Shown: piece by piece, positions 36,724-47,897 of the stretch | How the letters are laid out: the number at the start of each line of letters is the position of its first letter | How positions within the stretch are numbered: the first letter of the stretch is position 1 | Source: Monocercomonoides exilis | Taxonomy: Eukaryota > Preaxostyla > Oxymonadida > Polymastigidae | Direction: 5' to 3' | DNA: 64,000 bases | NCBI GenBank assembly: GCA_001643675.2 | Contig: LSRY02000034.1 | Coordinates: 744,001-808,000 of the forward strand | Notes under the pieces: generated by a model | Database searches by the model: none | The model's input: the letters and a program-made list of their open reading frames with translations, nothing else | What the model was told of the DNA's origin: nothing | Translations under genes and position numbers: made by a program

Positions 36724-37856
36724 TATGAACAATCCAAAATGCATTTATTTGTTTTCATTGCTTTCGAACTCCAAATTCCAATTCCGCCTCCATCGTTTTC
36801 AGACCATTCATCTTTGAATAAACAATTCTCCACATATGCTAGAATTGTCATTCCTTCTATTTCTATCCCAGCATTTCCATTATTTGTTGATTGCATATAA
36901 TAGCACTCAACAAGTGTGAAATGCTTCACAGCGCATTCTGCAATGCTCAGAGGAAACATTCCCCCTCCTCATGCGGATGTTGCATTGCATTTCACAAAAG
37001 ATGAATTCTCAACAGTCAGCGTTGCATTCGAATTTTCATGCACATAAAGTGCTCCACAACATGGAGCAGAACATCCATTCCATTCAGCGTTCATAAAGTT
37101 CTGTGTTTCTGTTGTTGATAGCCTGTCTGTATTCTTCGCTCTCCAATGCACTCTTTCGTTGTTCACGAAAGTGCAATTGTTGCAGGAAAAGAAAACAGAT
37201 CCTTCTGTTCCGCTCACAATCCCTCCTTCAAGCACATTCATTGAACTTTCAACTTGACAATCTTCCATTACGCTCATTTTCATCATCAGCTCTTTTTCAA
37301 TTTGCTTCGTCTCTCTTTCGCTATGTTTCTTTGTGATATTCACAAATTCACAGTTTTTAATTCCTTCAAAACATCCTGAACCTTCTCTCAAAAGGCTTCC
37401 ACTCCCACAAAATGCAATATTCTTCCAAACACATTTTCTCACAAGCAACAATGAATCTTCAGCATTCATCTGCACAACGCTTTCCATCAACTCAAAATTG
37501 TCGTTGTTTTCAAAATTCAAGGAGGTATTGATCATTTCGCATGTTCCTTCATTTTTGACATAATGATGATAAGAATCACTCTTTTCCAAAAGTTGACTGT
37601 TTTCAACAACAAGGAGTGATCTTGTGAAGATATCGAATGCTAAGCAGCCATCGCGCTTTTCGACCAATATTCCCTTCAATTTAACAGTTGAATTGAAAAT
37701 TTTGCTGAGTACATGAACAATACTTCCCTTTGCCGAAGCATCACTCTTCTTCGCAACAGGAATGCAAAAGGTGACTTTTCCGTTGCTCAGCAGTTCATTT
37801 TCATCATTGCCACAGAATGATAAACTCAAGCACAAAACCAAAACAAAAGGAGTCAT

Positions 37857-38942
37857 TTCAACAAAGTGATAATGGGTTGGAGAAAACCATTATAGCAGAA
37901 GCATTCGCAAATTATTATTATTCCCATTTCAATAACAACTCTTCTCATTCAGCTTCCATTTTCTGGTACAAATTTTCTTCTTTTATTTCCATTTTTCATA
38001 TTCAATTAATTGTGATTATTAATTCCAAGAAACTTCCATTTTCAATAGATTTCTATTTTTTCTTCAATTTTTTAAGATTTTGCCTTTCCGACCATGTCTT
38101 GTTTGAATGAAATTCCTCATCCGCTCAGCTCCTTTATCATCTTCGTCCATCTTCATAAAAATGTTTCCTTTCACCGGAATTTATCTGTTTTCGATGCATG
38201 ATTTGATAGACTTTTGAAAATACAAATGGAGATAAAAAATATAAAAAAAAGAAAGATGAAAATGAAAATTTAAATACCGAGAAATAATTCCGAATGTTCA
38301 AAAGCAGCATATTATTGATTTGCTTCATTGAATAATATTGTTTCAACTCTTCATCGTGTATCCAAATCCTCCTTTTTTGGAACGTCTTTACAGGAATTTT
38401 TTTTCATTTTTTCAGAAATAAATTGATTTTCAATTCCATATCCTTTGTTCTTTTTCTTTTCTGATTTTTCTTCATTTTCGACCTCTTTTGATCCTCGTTT
38501 TGCTCTCTTCTATTTCATGTCAAATTTTTTCAAGCCTTCTTCTTCTTTAATGCATTCAATGTTTTCCATCAGAACTGTATTCAACTTTATTTTTCTTTTT
38601 TCTAGTTTGTTTTTGAATCAATCTAACTTCAGAGCATTTTCAGTCAGTAATCCAATGAAATTCTTCCTTTTTCAAATATTTTTCTATTCTATTAAAAATA
38701 CCTCAATTCAGCGATTTCTCACCTTTATTGAACATTAACAATTGCTTTTTAATGAATAAGAGGAGATTTGGAGATTGCTTACTCATGGAAATTGCTTCTT
38801 CCAAAAAAAAAGTTTTCCATATTTCCATTTCCGCAATTGAGTTGTTATGTTGTTCACATCTTTGTCATACCAATGGATTGTTGGAGAGTTTCTGTGATTA
38901 ATAATCAAAATAACCCATTTTTCTTATGATTTAATACAGATA
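37857..38942. other. Region upstream of the receptor pseudogene
   Basis: The first 240 bp are AT-rich and would hold the receptor promoter. The rest contains the decayed coding stretch listed separately. No other feature is supported. Confidence 0.35.
38120..38740 (-). pseudogene. Decayed coding relic, unidentified
   Basis: The minus strand gives protein-like text broken by in-frame stops and frame changes: a K/E-rich segment (MENIECIKEEEGLKKFDMK, stop, then a lysine-rich stretch). After a frame change it reads RRIWIHDEELKQYYSMKQIN, then an intron-like GTATTTAAA..CAAAAG, then YQIMHRKQINSGERKHFYED. Composition differs from the F-rich noise around it, but no family is recognised. It could be part of an older gene or chance. 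Confidence 0.25.
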
Positions 38943-39946
38943 AGGTGGTTTTTTTATCCGGTCAATTTTTTTATATTCCGGACATTTTTTTTATTGGCGT
39001 ATCTCACTAAATAAAAACTAAAAACAAAAAAAAGCATATTGCACCAGGTTTGAGCACGTATTAAATGTTCATCCAAAAAATTTTTTTGTCAATTTTTGTT
39101 TTTGATGAAGATCTTGAGAATTTATAATTTATTTTTGATCATTTGTTTTGCTCGTTTATAATCGACTCTCTTTTTCTGTCAGTTTTTAGCCACTGGACCA
39201 TGAATCATTCATAATTATCATATATAATTTCAAATCTTTTTTGTTTTTTCTTATTTTTTCACGAGTTTTTCGCATTTCATTGTTTTTGAAGAAAATTTTA
39301 TAAAAACTCATATTTTCTCAACTGTTTTTTATTCTTTCAAAAAAAATATTAAAATTTTGTGCAAATTTGATAAAAATGCATTGCTTCTCAAATTTGTTTG
39401 TCATATTTCATAAAATCAAAAACAAAATGAGCAATTTTGTCATAATGAAAAATCTATTTGTACTGTTGAAACAACAACATTTTTCAAAATTTTCACGTTG
39501 TGCATATTTACTGCAAGTATTTATCATTTGACGCATATCACAAAAAACATCTTATAAATATTGTGAAGCTCATTATTTTCAGTTTTTTAAAATTTTCTTC
39601 AAAAACAATGAAATGCGAAAAACTCGTGAAAAAATAAGAAAAAACAAAAAAGATTTGAAATTATATATGATAATTATGAATGATTCATGGTCCAGTGGCT
39701 AAAAACTGACAGAAAAAGAGAGTCGATTATAAACGAGCAAAACAAATGATCAAAAATAAATTATAAATTCTCAAGATCTTCATCAAAAACAAAAATTGAC
39801 AAAAAAATTTTTTGGATGAACATTTAATACGTGCTCAAACCTGGTGCAATATGCTTTTTTTTGTTTTTAGTTTTTATTTAGTGAGATACGCCAATAAAAA
39901 AAATGTCCGGAATATAAAAAAATTGTCCGAATAAAAAAACCTCCCT
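38943..39946. mobile_element. Foldback element (1,004 bp) with 5-bp target duplication
   Basis: Inverted repeats of about 360 bp (38943-39303 and 39589-39946) flank a loop of about 285 bp. Ends are AGGTGGTTTTTTTATCCGG on the left and the complement of AGGGAGGTTTTTTTATTCGG on the right. Direct repeats AGATA at 38938-38942 and 39947-39951 are a convincing target duplication. It has no coding capacity. Arm and loop sizes are close to those of the element at 35743-36723, but the sequences are unrelated. Confidence 0.85.
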
Positions 39947-40314
39947 AGATAAAAATTTTAATCAAAATCCATCTTGAAAAGAAAAATCTCAAACATGCAA
40001 TTCCTTTTATGTTTATGTTGTTGAAGTTTTGAAGTCTGTTTTCCCTTCAGATTCAAAGTCTGGCATAATTTTTATTTCTATTACATTTTCGTGTTCAATG
40101 CAGCCTTTCCGAGCAAATTAAATAATCCAAGGCATAATTAAATAATATCAAAGTAATCAAAACTTTAATGTTTCTATTGCAACATATTTATTAGTGTATT
40201 CTAACAATCTTTATGTTATTATAAATGCTTGAATATGACTTGTATATTTTTTATGAAAAAAATATTATTTTGGGTGAAACAAACGTTTTATGGGTTTGAT
40301 CAAATAAAAAATCA

Positions 40315-40500
40315 GTGAAAACGGCGGATCCCGAAGATGAAAAGGATCATAATTTTGAACTTTTGAAAACATTCACTGATGAAGAAAAGGCTTGGCTGTG
40401 GTTTTATCGATTTGTTTTTCAAGACAAAGAGATATGGCATATCAGCTATTTATCCATTTCGATTTTGATCAATCAAATATATCGATTTATGTATATCTGA
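40315..40500 (+). other. Open frame inside the terminal repeat, copy 1
   Basis: 61 codons beginning at GTG without an ATG (KTADPEDEKDHNFELLKTF..). It is duplicated exactly at 44401-44586 on the other strand. It looks protein-like, with acid-rich and aromatic-rich halves, but is unrecognised and could be an exon or remnant. Confidence 0.25.
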
Positions 40501-40806
40501 TGGTTGTTATCATCTTGAATAATAAGTTGGAATAGGCAATGATAATAAGATAGAGATCGAGAGTTATTGCTCATATTCTTAGGGTTTATCATGACAAGAT
40601 TTTCAGTGATGTTCTATAAAGAAGGAGTTATTGTTTGGTGCAATCGATATGTATCTATGGCTGACCTACAATATCTCCAAGGAGGAAATTAGCTAAAAGA
40701 TTAGCTGAAAGTGTCGGAGCTGGTGAAATAATGGTGAAAATTGATGAAATCGTTGGTGGAAATCGCAAATAAAAATAATTGATTTTGTTTTTTTGTTTTA
40801 TCGTAA

Positions 40807-41018
40807 ATGGGTCGGAAGAAGATATGCGCAATTGTGGAAGAAGCTAAAGCGGCTCAACAGAAACAAACTAAACAGTTTCAGGAAAAACGTAAGGAAGAAA
40901 CAAAGTATTACAACGAACATGTATCTGAAAAACAGAAGAAATTGATAAAGATCTTGAGAGAAAGCTTGTCGAAAATGATGAGTTGTTAAATGAGTTGATG
41001 GAAAATGTTAATGGTTAA
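40807..41018 (+). pseudogene. Small coiled-coil protein gene in the left terminal repeat, frameshifted
   Basis: Starts MGRKKICAIVEEAKAAQQKQ, with a K/E/Q-rich helix. The annotated frame stops at 40989, but another frame continues DLERKLVENDELLNELMENV to TAA at 41016-41018. The helical pattern carries on across the change, which suggests a one-base shift near 40950. The same sequence, including the shift, occurs in the right repeat. Function unknown; a small DNA- or capsid-associated protein is only a guess. Confidence 0.4.
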
Positions 41019-41639
41019 GTTGAATGTGTTTATTTTTCGTTGAAAGAGTTAACTGTCACTTGCCTGTACAGGGTAGACTGAGCAGGTAATTTAGATGTTG
41101 TGGCGTGGAAATATTGGGTTAAATCTTCATGCTGGAGAGTGGACAGGTAGACAGAACTGAACAGGATTAATTATTAACTCTGAAATATGTGAGCAAATGG
41201 GCAAAGTGAGCAAAGTGGGCAAATGTGCAAAAACAAAACAGTATTATTTCCGTTATTGTTAATTATCCTCATCCTCAGATACAGTTTGTTTATGCATTTG
41301 TTAACATTCATCTTTCAATGTCAAATGCCATGAACGTATTCTATTTATTGTTTGTCGTTCACGTTCACATTTATTTTTCAGTTGCAGTTGGAAGTTTCTA
41401 TCTTTAATTTCAACAGGTTTGCAGAGGAGAGCTTCTATTCAATTCATTCCAACACATAGCTCGTCATAATGATTTCAAATCCACATTTCCATGCCACTTT
41501 TGCTTGCTTCATTAATATCTATTTTAGCGTCTGTCATTGGTATTGACATAACGTTTAATGATGAAAGATCTTTGTTCATCACATATATGAGCAAATTGAA
41601 ATAAAACTCTGTCGTGAATGAAGAACATTGTTGTTTGAA

Positions 41640-43529
41640 ATGATTGATATTGCTCTTGTATTTACCGTTTCATGCAAGAACAACATATCTGCGATCTCCT
41701 GTTTCAATCAAAACCGGAAATGAGTGATTTGTCACAAATATGAAATTTGCCACATTCTCGGCTGTTCTGTGAAAAATGTTCTTCTCATTTATTCTAACAA
41801 TGTTTTCTGTTATATCAGACTTCAACACATTGTAATTTGGCAATCTGTCGTCTCCACAATTTTTCAGTTCATTTAAAATAATCAACATTTTGCTTTCAAC
41901 AACAGAGTTGAAGTTTCCAGTCAATTCACCTGTTTCTGTGACATTTCATCTTGAATAACCAGCAAATAGTTCAGATATAACATCAGTGAATCTGTTTTTC
42001 CCAATACCTTGAATTCATTTCAATATCAATGCTGTTTCATTTTTTATTCCAGTGTGTTGAACAATATTAGCAATCCAGTGAATAACATATTCATATGCAT
42101 CATCGTTGGAGTCAGCAATTACCTCACGAAAAAAGTCAAGAAACATTTAGATTTTTTCCATATCGACATGTTCACGTAAATTGTACTTAAAACCTTGAAA
42201 TATTGAGAATACATCAGCTGTATCTTTTGCGTTAATCATTACACCTTGCAATGTTTGTTTCGACAAACAAGACAGAAGAATGTCATATGCTGTCGTTGTT
42301 TCATGATCAGTTTTCCACAGTTTTATCATCTTTTAATTACGTGTAATATTTGTGTCTGTAACAAACGTTATCCCCCAACGTCTATCGAATATATTGAAAT
42401 CCTTTTGTGTAAGCATTGCCTCTGCTACAATAAATTTAATTACTCTTGACAAATCACTTGTAACATCATCAGCTGTTTTGTATTATTTTGTCTCAGCTTT
42501 TCGTCGAATGTCAGTCACGGAAAACGAATCAAACATATCAATTGATTTAACGATATTGGTGTCGTTTCTCAGTAACGGTAATATCTCGTTTGTGTGATAG
42601 TCATTATTCCATATTTTGCACATCTTTACTAATACAAATGGTGATGATCTCAAACATCTGTATCGTTGTTTTGCAGCATAATAGTTATCACGTGCGTTAG
42701 TTGTCAAATTGTCACTGTTTTGTACTCTGTCGTAAGCTAATTCGATGTGCTCATTCGGTTATGAATTAATCGCTTGAAACAGTGTGAAAAACGGGACTTC
42801 TCTGTTGATTGGCATATTTCCCACTTCGTTATGAATGACAAAACTTTCCAACCAGTTAACAAAAACATTAGCTAATTCGTCACTGAAATTGTCATTGTCG
42901 TTGTCTTATTTTTCAATATTATCCATTTCATCAGATGTTTTTGTTTACTGTTTCAATGAGAGATCGTTTAATATACCGTTAACATTTCGTGTAATTGCTG
43001 AGTCAAACGAACCTCAAAGAAGCTGATAAACATTTGTTTTTGATTGATGATCCTTACGCACTTTGCTGTTTGATTATTCTATTAATGACCGTTTGCTCTC
43101 GTCCAAAGATGTCATGACATCTACATCAAATTCATCGCAAGTGTAACATTTAATCATTCTGTTGGAGTTGGCGAAGAAGTCATCTGTATTTGCACAAATG
43201 TGTGATCCCCATGAAGCTGTTTGAACAACGATATCGTCTTCATCCAGTTTGTTTAATATTTTTGATCCAACGGATTGTTTGGACTCATCGTCTAACGATT
43301 TGTTAATGTCAATGTCGACAACAGTTAAATTTGACACTTTGTTCACCAATACTGCTCTTCCAGTAACAACAGAGCCACTGTCTCCATCATGCTTTTGATA
43401 ATTGCATAAATCAACAACGTAAGTGTCAATTCTTTCATTCAATGTTTTTTCTTCCATGCTTGTAAGGAGTTGAACCGTGTTGCAGTCGTTACTGATAATT
43501 TCGGTTATACTTTTGCTCATGGTTGCCAA
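41640..43529 (-). pseudogene. Archaeo-eukaryotic primase (PrimPol) plus SF3 D5-like helicase, decayed
   Basis: The N-terminal intact frame 43529-43074 has 151 residues. VVDIDINK (Asp72 and Asp74, about 43316-43308) fits the catalytic DxD of AEP primases, WGSH (His110, about 43202) fits the sxH motif, and FDVDV fits the third. Downstream, across several stops, helicase text follows: a Walker A region IQGIGKNRFTDVI near 42000, then FNSVVESKMLIILNELKN (Walker B-like) and VRINEKNIFHRTAENVANF, then TGDRRYVVLA. Such PrimPol-helicase fusions copy small replicons. At least eight in-frame TAA/TGA codons (including one just before the Walker A motif) make this copy inactive. Identification of both domains is by motif reading, not by search. 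Confidence 0.7.
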
Positions 43530-43659
43530 TTATATACTAATTTAAAAAAACAATTTTTTTTTTGAAACAGACTTGTTTTTGAAACGGTGATTTACGGGGA
43601 AGATGATATAGGGGTTAATGTCGAAAATGAACCATTACAGTTAATTTTTTCATTTTTTG

Positions 43660-44770
43660 TTTTTTGCCCAATTTGCTAACTTTGCCCGTTTGCCCACATA
43701 TTTTGGAGAATGAAATTGAACCGGTGCATCCTGTGCACCCTGTGCAGATGAAAAGCTCGGAAATTTAACGCAATATTTCCACGCCACAACATCACTCACA
43801 TTTCCTGACCAGCTTAACCTTCCCATCCTGTGCAGGCAAAATAGTTAAGTCTTTCAACCATAAAATATTATCATCAACAACTTAAACCATTAACTGTTAT
43901 TATCAACTCATTTAACAACTCATCATTTTCGACAAGCTTTCTCTCAAGATCTTTATCAATTTCTTCTGTTTTTCAGATACATGTTCGTTGTAATACTTTG
44001 TTTCTTCCTTACGTTTTTCCTGAAACTGTTTAGTTTGTTTCTGTTGAGCCGCTTTAGCTTCTTCCACAATTGCGCATATCTTCTTCCGACCCATTTACGA
44101 TAAAACAAAAAAACAAAATCAATTATTTTTATTTGCGATTTCCACCAACGATTTCATCAATTTTCACCATTATTTCACCAGCTCCGACACTTTCAGCTAA
44201 TCTTTTAGCTAATTTCCTCCTTGGAGATATTGTAGGTCAGCCATAGATACATATCGATTGCACCAAACAATAACTCCTTCTTTATAGAACATCACTGAAA
44301 ATCTTGTCATGATAAACCCTAAGAATATGAGCAATAACTCTCGATCTCTATCTTATTATCATTGCCTATTCCAACTTATTATTCAAGATGATAACAACCA
44401 TCAGATATACATAAATCGATATATTTGATTGATCAAAATCGAAATGGATAAATAGCTGATATGCCATATCTCTTTGTCTTGAAAAACAAATCGATAAAAC
44501 CACAGCCAAGCCTTTTCTTCATCAGTGAATGTTTTCAAAAGTTCAAAATTATGATCCTTTTCATCTTCGGGATCCGCCGTTTTCACTGATTTTTTATTTG
44601 ATCAAACCCATAAAACGTTTGTTTCACCCAAAATAATATTTTTTTCATAAAAAATATACAAGTCATATTCAAGCATTTATAATAACATAAAGATTGTTAG
44701 AATACACTAATAAATATGTTGCAATAGAAACATTAAAGTTTTGATTACTTTGATATTATACAATTATGCC
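43660..44770 (-). repeat. Right terminal inverted repeat of the PrimPol-helicase element
   Basis: Inverted copy of the left arm. The inner part (43660-43910) has accumulated substitutions and small indels, whereas the outer part shows none by eye. This points to sequence exchange between the arms. Confidence 0.85.
43912..44094 (-). pseudogene. Second copy of the coiled-coil protein gene in the right terminal repeat
   Basis: Identical to 40807-40989 over its whole 60-codon frame, including the apparent frameshift. Downstream of it the arms start to diverge, so the continuation frame differs from the left copy (reading into LIITVNG-like residues). Confidence 0.4.
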
Positions 44771-44987
44771 AAAATCGAGGAATGCGAATGCTGAGAAGTG
44801 GGATGTGGAGAAAAAAATCGAAAAGATCGAGACCGTGATGAAGATGGACAAGTGCCTTTCAAACGAGGAAGAGAAGCAGCAAGACTTGAAGCTTGAAGAG
44901 CAAATGCTGATTTTGAAACAGTCAAGGGTAAATTCAAATGGAGATTTCAATGCTAATGGGAAAGAGAATGAGAATATAGAAAATTAA
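44766..44987 (+). CDS. Small K/E-rich protein of unknown function
   Basis: 73 residues from an ATG lying in the last bases of the right inverted repeat (MPKSRNANAEKWDVEKKIEK..). Predominantly helical, charged, with an N/G-rich end. It resembles the small coiled-coil protein in the repeats only in composition. It could be a host or element gene, or chance. Confidence 0.3.
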   Translation: MPKSRNANAEKWDVEKKIEKIETVMKMDKCLSNEEEKQQDLKLEEQMLILKQSRVNSNGDFNANGKENENIEN

Positions 44988-47724
44988 GTAATAAATTCAG
45001 ATAAAGAAATTTTAATTGTGGGAAGAAATAAGAATAATTGTGATACTGTGGAGGAGTTTTTGTCATAAATAATTGTTTCGAAATTGTCTCCTGCGGTTTC
45101 TTCATCATCTCAATAATAATCATCTTCTTCGTCTTCTTCCAAGCTCTGGTTTTATGAAAAATACAAACCTTTCTTTATTTCCTATTTTTATAAAGAAAGA
45201 TGAAAAAGGGAATAACAGAAAAGAAAGAAGAAGAAGATGAAGAAGAAGATGATGATGATAATGAATGCAAAACGAATTGCTATATTTCAGAATTTTTTCA
45301 CTAATTTGTTTGAATGAGAAGAGAGCTGATCCTGAACAAGAATAACGGAAAACAACAGAAATGATTCCAGGAGAATGAGTTAACTGTGGAGGAAACATGT
45401 GATATGATGGAAAAAATAGACAATGGTTTGTTTACGAGCTGAAGAAACGAGACGAAAAATGAGGATGAGGGAAAAGAAATTTCTTTCATTCTGGTATTGT
45501 GTCATCGATGTTGGACAGCGCTAGTGGAACGGGAGCAAGTTTGAGAGAGACGGATGATGAATAACAGCAGCAATAAGAATAGAAGCAAATGCAGATGAAA
45601 CAGATGGATCTTCCTCCTGGAACAGCAACAAAACATATTCTGCTGAAGTTGGTTCAATTTTTGAGAACGAAAAAGACAAAATTGACAATATCTACCAATA
45701 ATAATTGCTGCTGCTGAAAAAGAAAAAGAAAATGGAACAGATGATCGATAATCTGGGAAGAGAAGGAGAGGAAGGCGCGTCAGCAGCTTTTGTTGTGCAG
45801 AGGATGTTTGATGTGAGAAACGGAGCAGATTCCGAAGAGAAGAAGATTGACATCTTTTGATACTCACAATATGAGTGGAACACTTAGCGCGCTTGCCGCA
45901 ATGACTCTCAGTACGTGTCAACACAGCTTCTTCTGTCTGGTTCTCAACATGTAATGGACTAGTTTTAAAGAAAGCAGCGACAGGAGAAGCAGGTGGAGAT
46001 TCCGTTTGTGAATTTTGAGCAATCATTGAACATTTCACTTGCAGCGCTGGATATGGTCACAAACCTGCTCTGCACACTGAACGATAACTCAATTAAGTAT
46101 GATGATCAAAAAACGAGAGATGAGAAATTTGAGAAGAATTACCAGTTCATTTTGTGTATGTATCCCATTGCGAAGTTCTTTTTCAGCATCGCTTTCCTTT
46201 CAGTCAAGATAGAGACAACGGAAGAGAGCATAATTGTATCGTGGGGTTGAATTTGAGTCGCAATACGCAGACAAGTTACTGATGTATGAGGCGGAAGCAG
46301 CAGAGGAGAAAAAGTGGTCGTTGGAAATATTAAAGGATCAATCTATCTGTTTTTGATTAGAAGATGTCTGCATCAAGTGGTGTGGACACACTGGAAAAGA
46401 AAAATGTCATATGTCTAAAAAGGATTGTGAATAAAAAGAAGATCCAATTAATATCGCAGGAAGAAGAGTTTAAAAAAGAGACAAAGTCAGGTTCACCAAG
46501 AGAAGCATGCTTTGCGAGAACAGCGAGTGAATACAGCTACATTCTGGATTATTTGGCATTTTTTTATAAAAGATTGACAAGATTTTCAAAGAATAGAGAA
46601 ATCAGGAAAGCAGAAAAGAAGAAGAGGCGGTGGAGATTCTGATTTCAGCGAGAGAAAAGAAAAGAATACCAGACGGATCGACTTCAGCAATAGCGAAGAT
46701 CTGAAGCGATGTGGTGTGTTGAAATTTTTTATAAAAACAAAGAATTATTATTATTATTATTATTATTTCATTGGTTTTGATATAATTTTTATATTCTTAT
46801 TAAAATTTTGAACTATTGGCTTTGAATTTTCTCTTTTTTTCCAGTGAAATGCAATTTTTTTGCAGGATTAATGTGTTGATTTCAATTGTCATTTTGTGAA
46901 TGTGCTAATTGATAATCTTCATTGAATTTCTTGTTTGAACAACATCACCGTAGAAATCACTGAGGCGCTTAATCTTTCCAGTCTGTTTGGACTCACACAA
47001 TCAACAACCAAAAAGTTCTGTGCAAGAAGTGATGAAAGAGCAATTTTTCATTTTTTAAGGTTTGCACTATTTTTCGATAATTGTTTAAATTGTTTTAATC
47101 ATATATTTTTTTTCACATTTTTTCAAATTATTCAAACTCTAATTTCTCTTTATTCAATCAATTAATACAAAAACATATGAACCCTCACTTTTCATGGTTT
47201 TATTTCTTTCAACCTTTTCTTCTAAGTTTGAGTGATGTGTCTTTTCCATGAACTCTTTCCAGTGTTTTTATTGCCATTGGAAACAGAACAGATAAAAAAG
47301 ACTGAACAAAAAGCCATTTCCACAACACTATCTGCTACGACAGATATTTCTGTGACACAACTGACTGCCTCCTCTCCACACAGCAAGACTTCCTCTCTTC
47401 GTCGGATACTCGATATTTCTTCTCTTCATCCCCATCGCCTTCCTCATCTTCTTCTTTCTCATATCAACTATCCACCGATGGCTTCATCTTCACCTTGTTT
47501 GAGTCAGTCAAGCTCCCTTCCTCCAAAGCGAACATCCTTTCATATTTCCAACAAAAGACATCTCTTTTTCCTCCATTTCATATTATCAACTAAATTTATT
47601 TCTTCCCCATCACCCTCCAGATCTCCTTCTCCTCCTCACTTTTGCTCCAGTATTCCTCTATTTCTGACATTGAATTCCAGCAAATGCTCTCTTGCATATC
47701 ACATTCGCAATTCTTCGAATATAC
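44988..47724. other. Region of decayed coding fragments between two mobile elements
   Basis: Plus-strand protein-like scraps occur: 45993-46250 (LNISLAALDMVTNLLCTLND.., helical, perhaps a retroelement Gag relic) and 46364-46642 (EYSYILDYLAFFYKRL..). Frames are interrupted throughout. ATT microsatellite lies at 46750-46768. From 46700 to 47200 only AT-rich DNA is seen. 47232-47786 has a 184-codon frame of S/H/P-rich text that I do not trust as a gene. Confidence 0.35.
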
Positions 47725-47897
47725 GAACGCAAGGAGCAGGTTTGCTCCTCAATAATGAGTGTTATTATAAATTATGGGTGGTTTAAGATCAAACTTCGCT
47801 TTCAATTTAACTTCTTCACATACCATTGTCCGCTTTTTATATGACGCAAGATACGGTTTGAGTTCCGAATAGCGACGGCGAGGACAGAAGTTTTGAT

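Larger units (their letters stand above)
27846..37856 (-). pseudogene. Beta-helix receptor pseudokinase, about 10 kb, disrupted
   Basis: The open pieces, read 5' to 3', are 37856-36969 (signal peptide MTPFVLVLCLSLSFC), 36968-36724, 35742-35032, 35031-34270, 34269-33376, 33300-30755 (in two frames) and 30704-27846. They make one protein with consecutive ectodomain modules of beta-helix strands, each ending in a CG..E.PC motif (CGLNESCAC, CGFAEFPC, CGYEEFPC, CGLSEYPC). A TM helix follows (WVIIVVACAVFIVLLAVIVV, about 29110-29195), then a cytoplasmic tail with a protein-kinase-like C-lobe (LRWKAPELLMNKK; GMMVWECVTLEIPFGEYE). The catalytic HRD and metal-binding DFG motifs are absent, so even an intact form would be a pseudokinase. 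Breaks: TGA 36971-36969, a foldback insertion, TGA 35034-35032, TAA 34272-34270, TGA 33378-33376, a frameshift near 33320, TAG 33040-33038, a frameshift near 30840, and TAG 30707-30705. The long intact stretches suggest recent decay. Splicing cannot explain the single in-frame stops. Confidence 0.75.
40131..41225 (+). repeat. Left terminal inverted repeat of the PrimPol-helicase element
   Basis: Pairs with 43660-44770. Matching is perfect as far as I checked from 40142 to about 40995. Beyond that it becomes patchy, with conserved islands such as GTTGTGGCGTGGAAATATTG and a GGGCAAA-rich tail (41190-41226). Confidence 0.85.
40131..44770. mobile_element. 4.6-kb inverted-repeat element with a primase-polymerase/SF3 helicase gene
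   Basis: Terminal inverted repeats of about 1.1 kb start GGCATAATT (40131) and end AATTATGCC (44770). The outer 850 bp look identical in the two arms by direct comparison. The inner 230 bp are clearly related but diverged. The centre holds one decayed replication gene on the minus strand. No integrase, transposase, capsid or protease frame is visible. No target duplication is apparent (flanks ATCCAA and AAAATC). This plan recalls linear replicons such as transpovirons or Polinton-like elements, but no hallmark gene ties it to either. Confidence 0.8.

Noticed and set aside
33376-36971. TGA as a sense codon, because three in-frame TGAs interrupt the receptor gene
   Set aside because: TAA, TAG and frameshifts also interrupt the same gene. 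The residue expected at the TGA sites is not consistent, and the intact repeat gene ends at TGA.
40131-44770. Full Polinton/Maverick or virophage
   Set aside because: No integrase, protein-primed DNA polymerase, capsid, protease or packaging ATPase frame is present in 4.6 kb.
47232-47786. 184-codon plus-strand frame before the DIRS-like element
   Set aside because: Composition is S/H/P/L noise, it runs into the inverted end of the element, and it shows no conserved motif.
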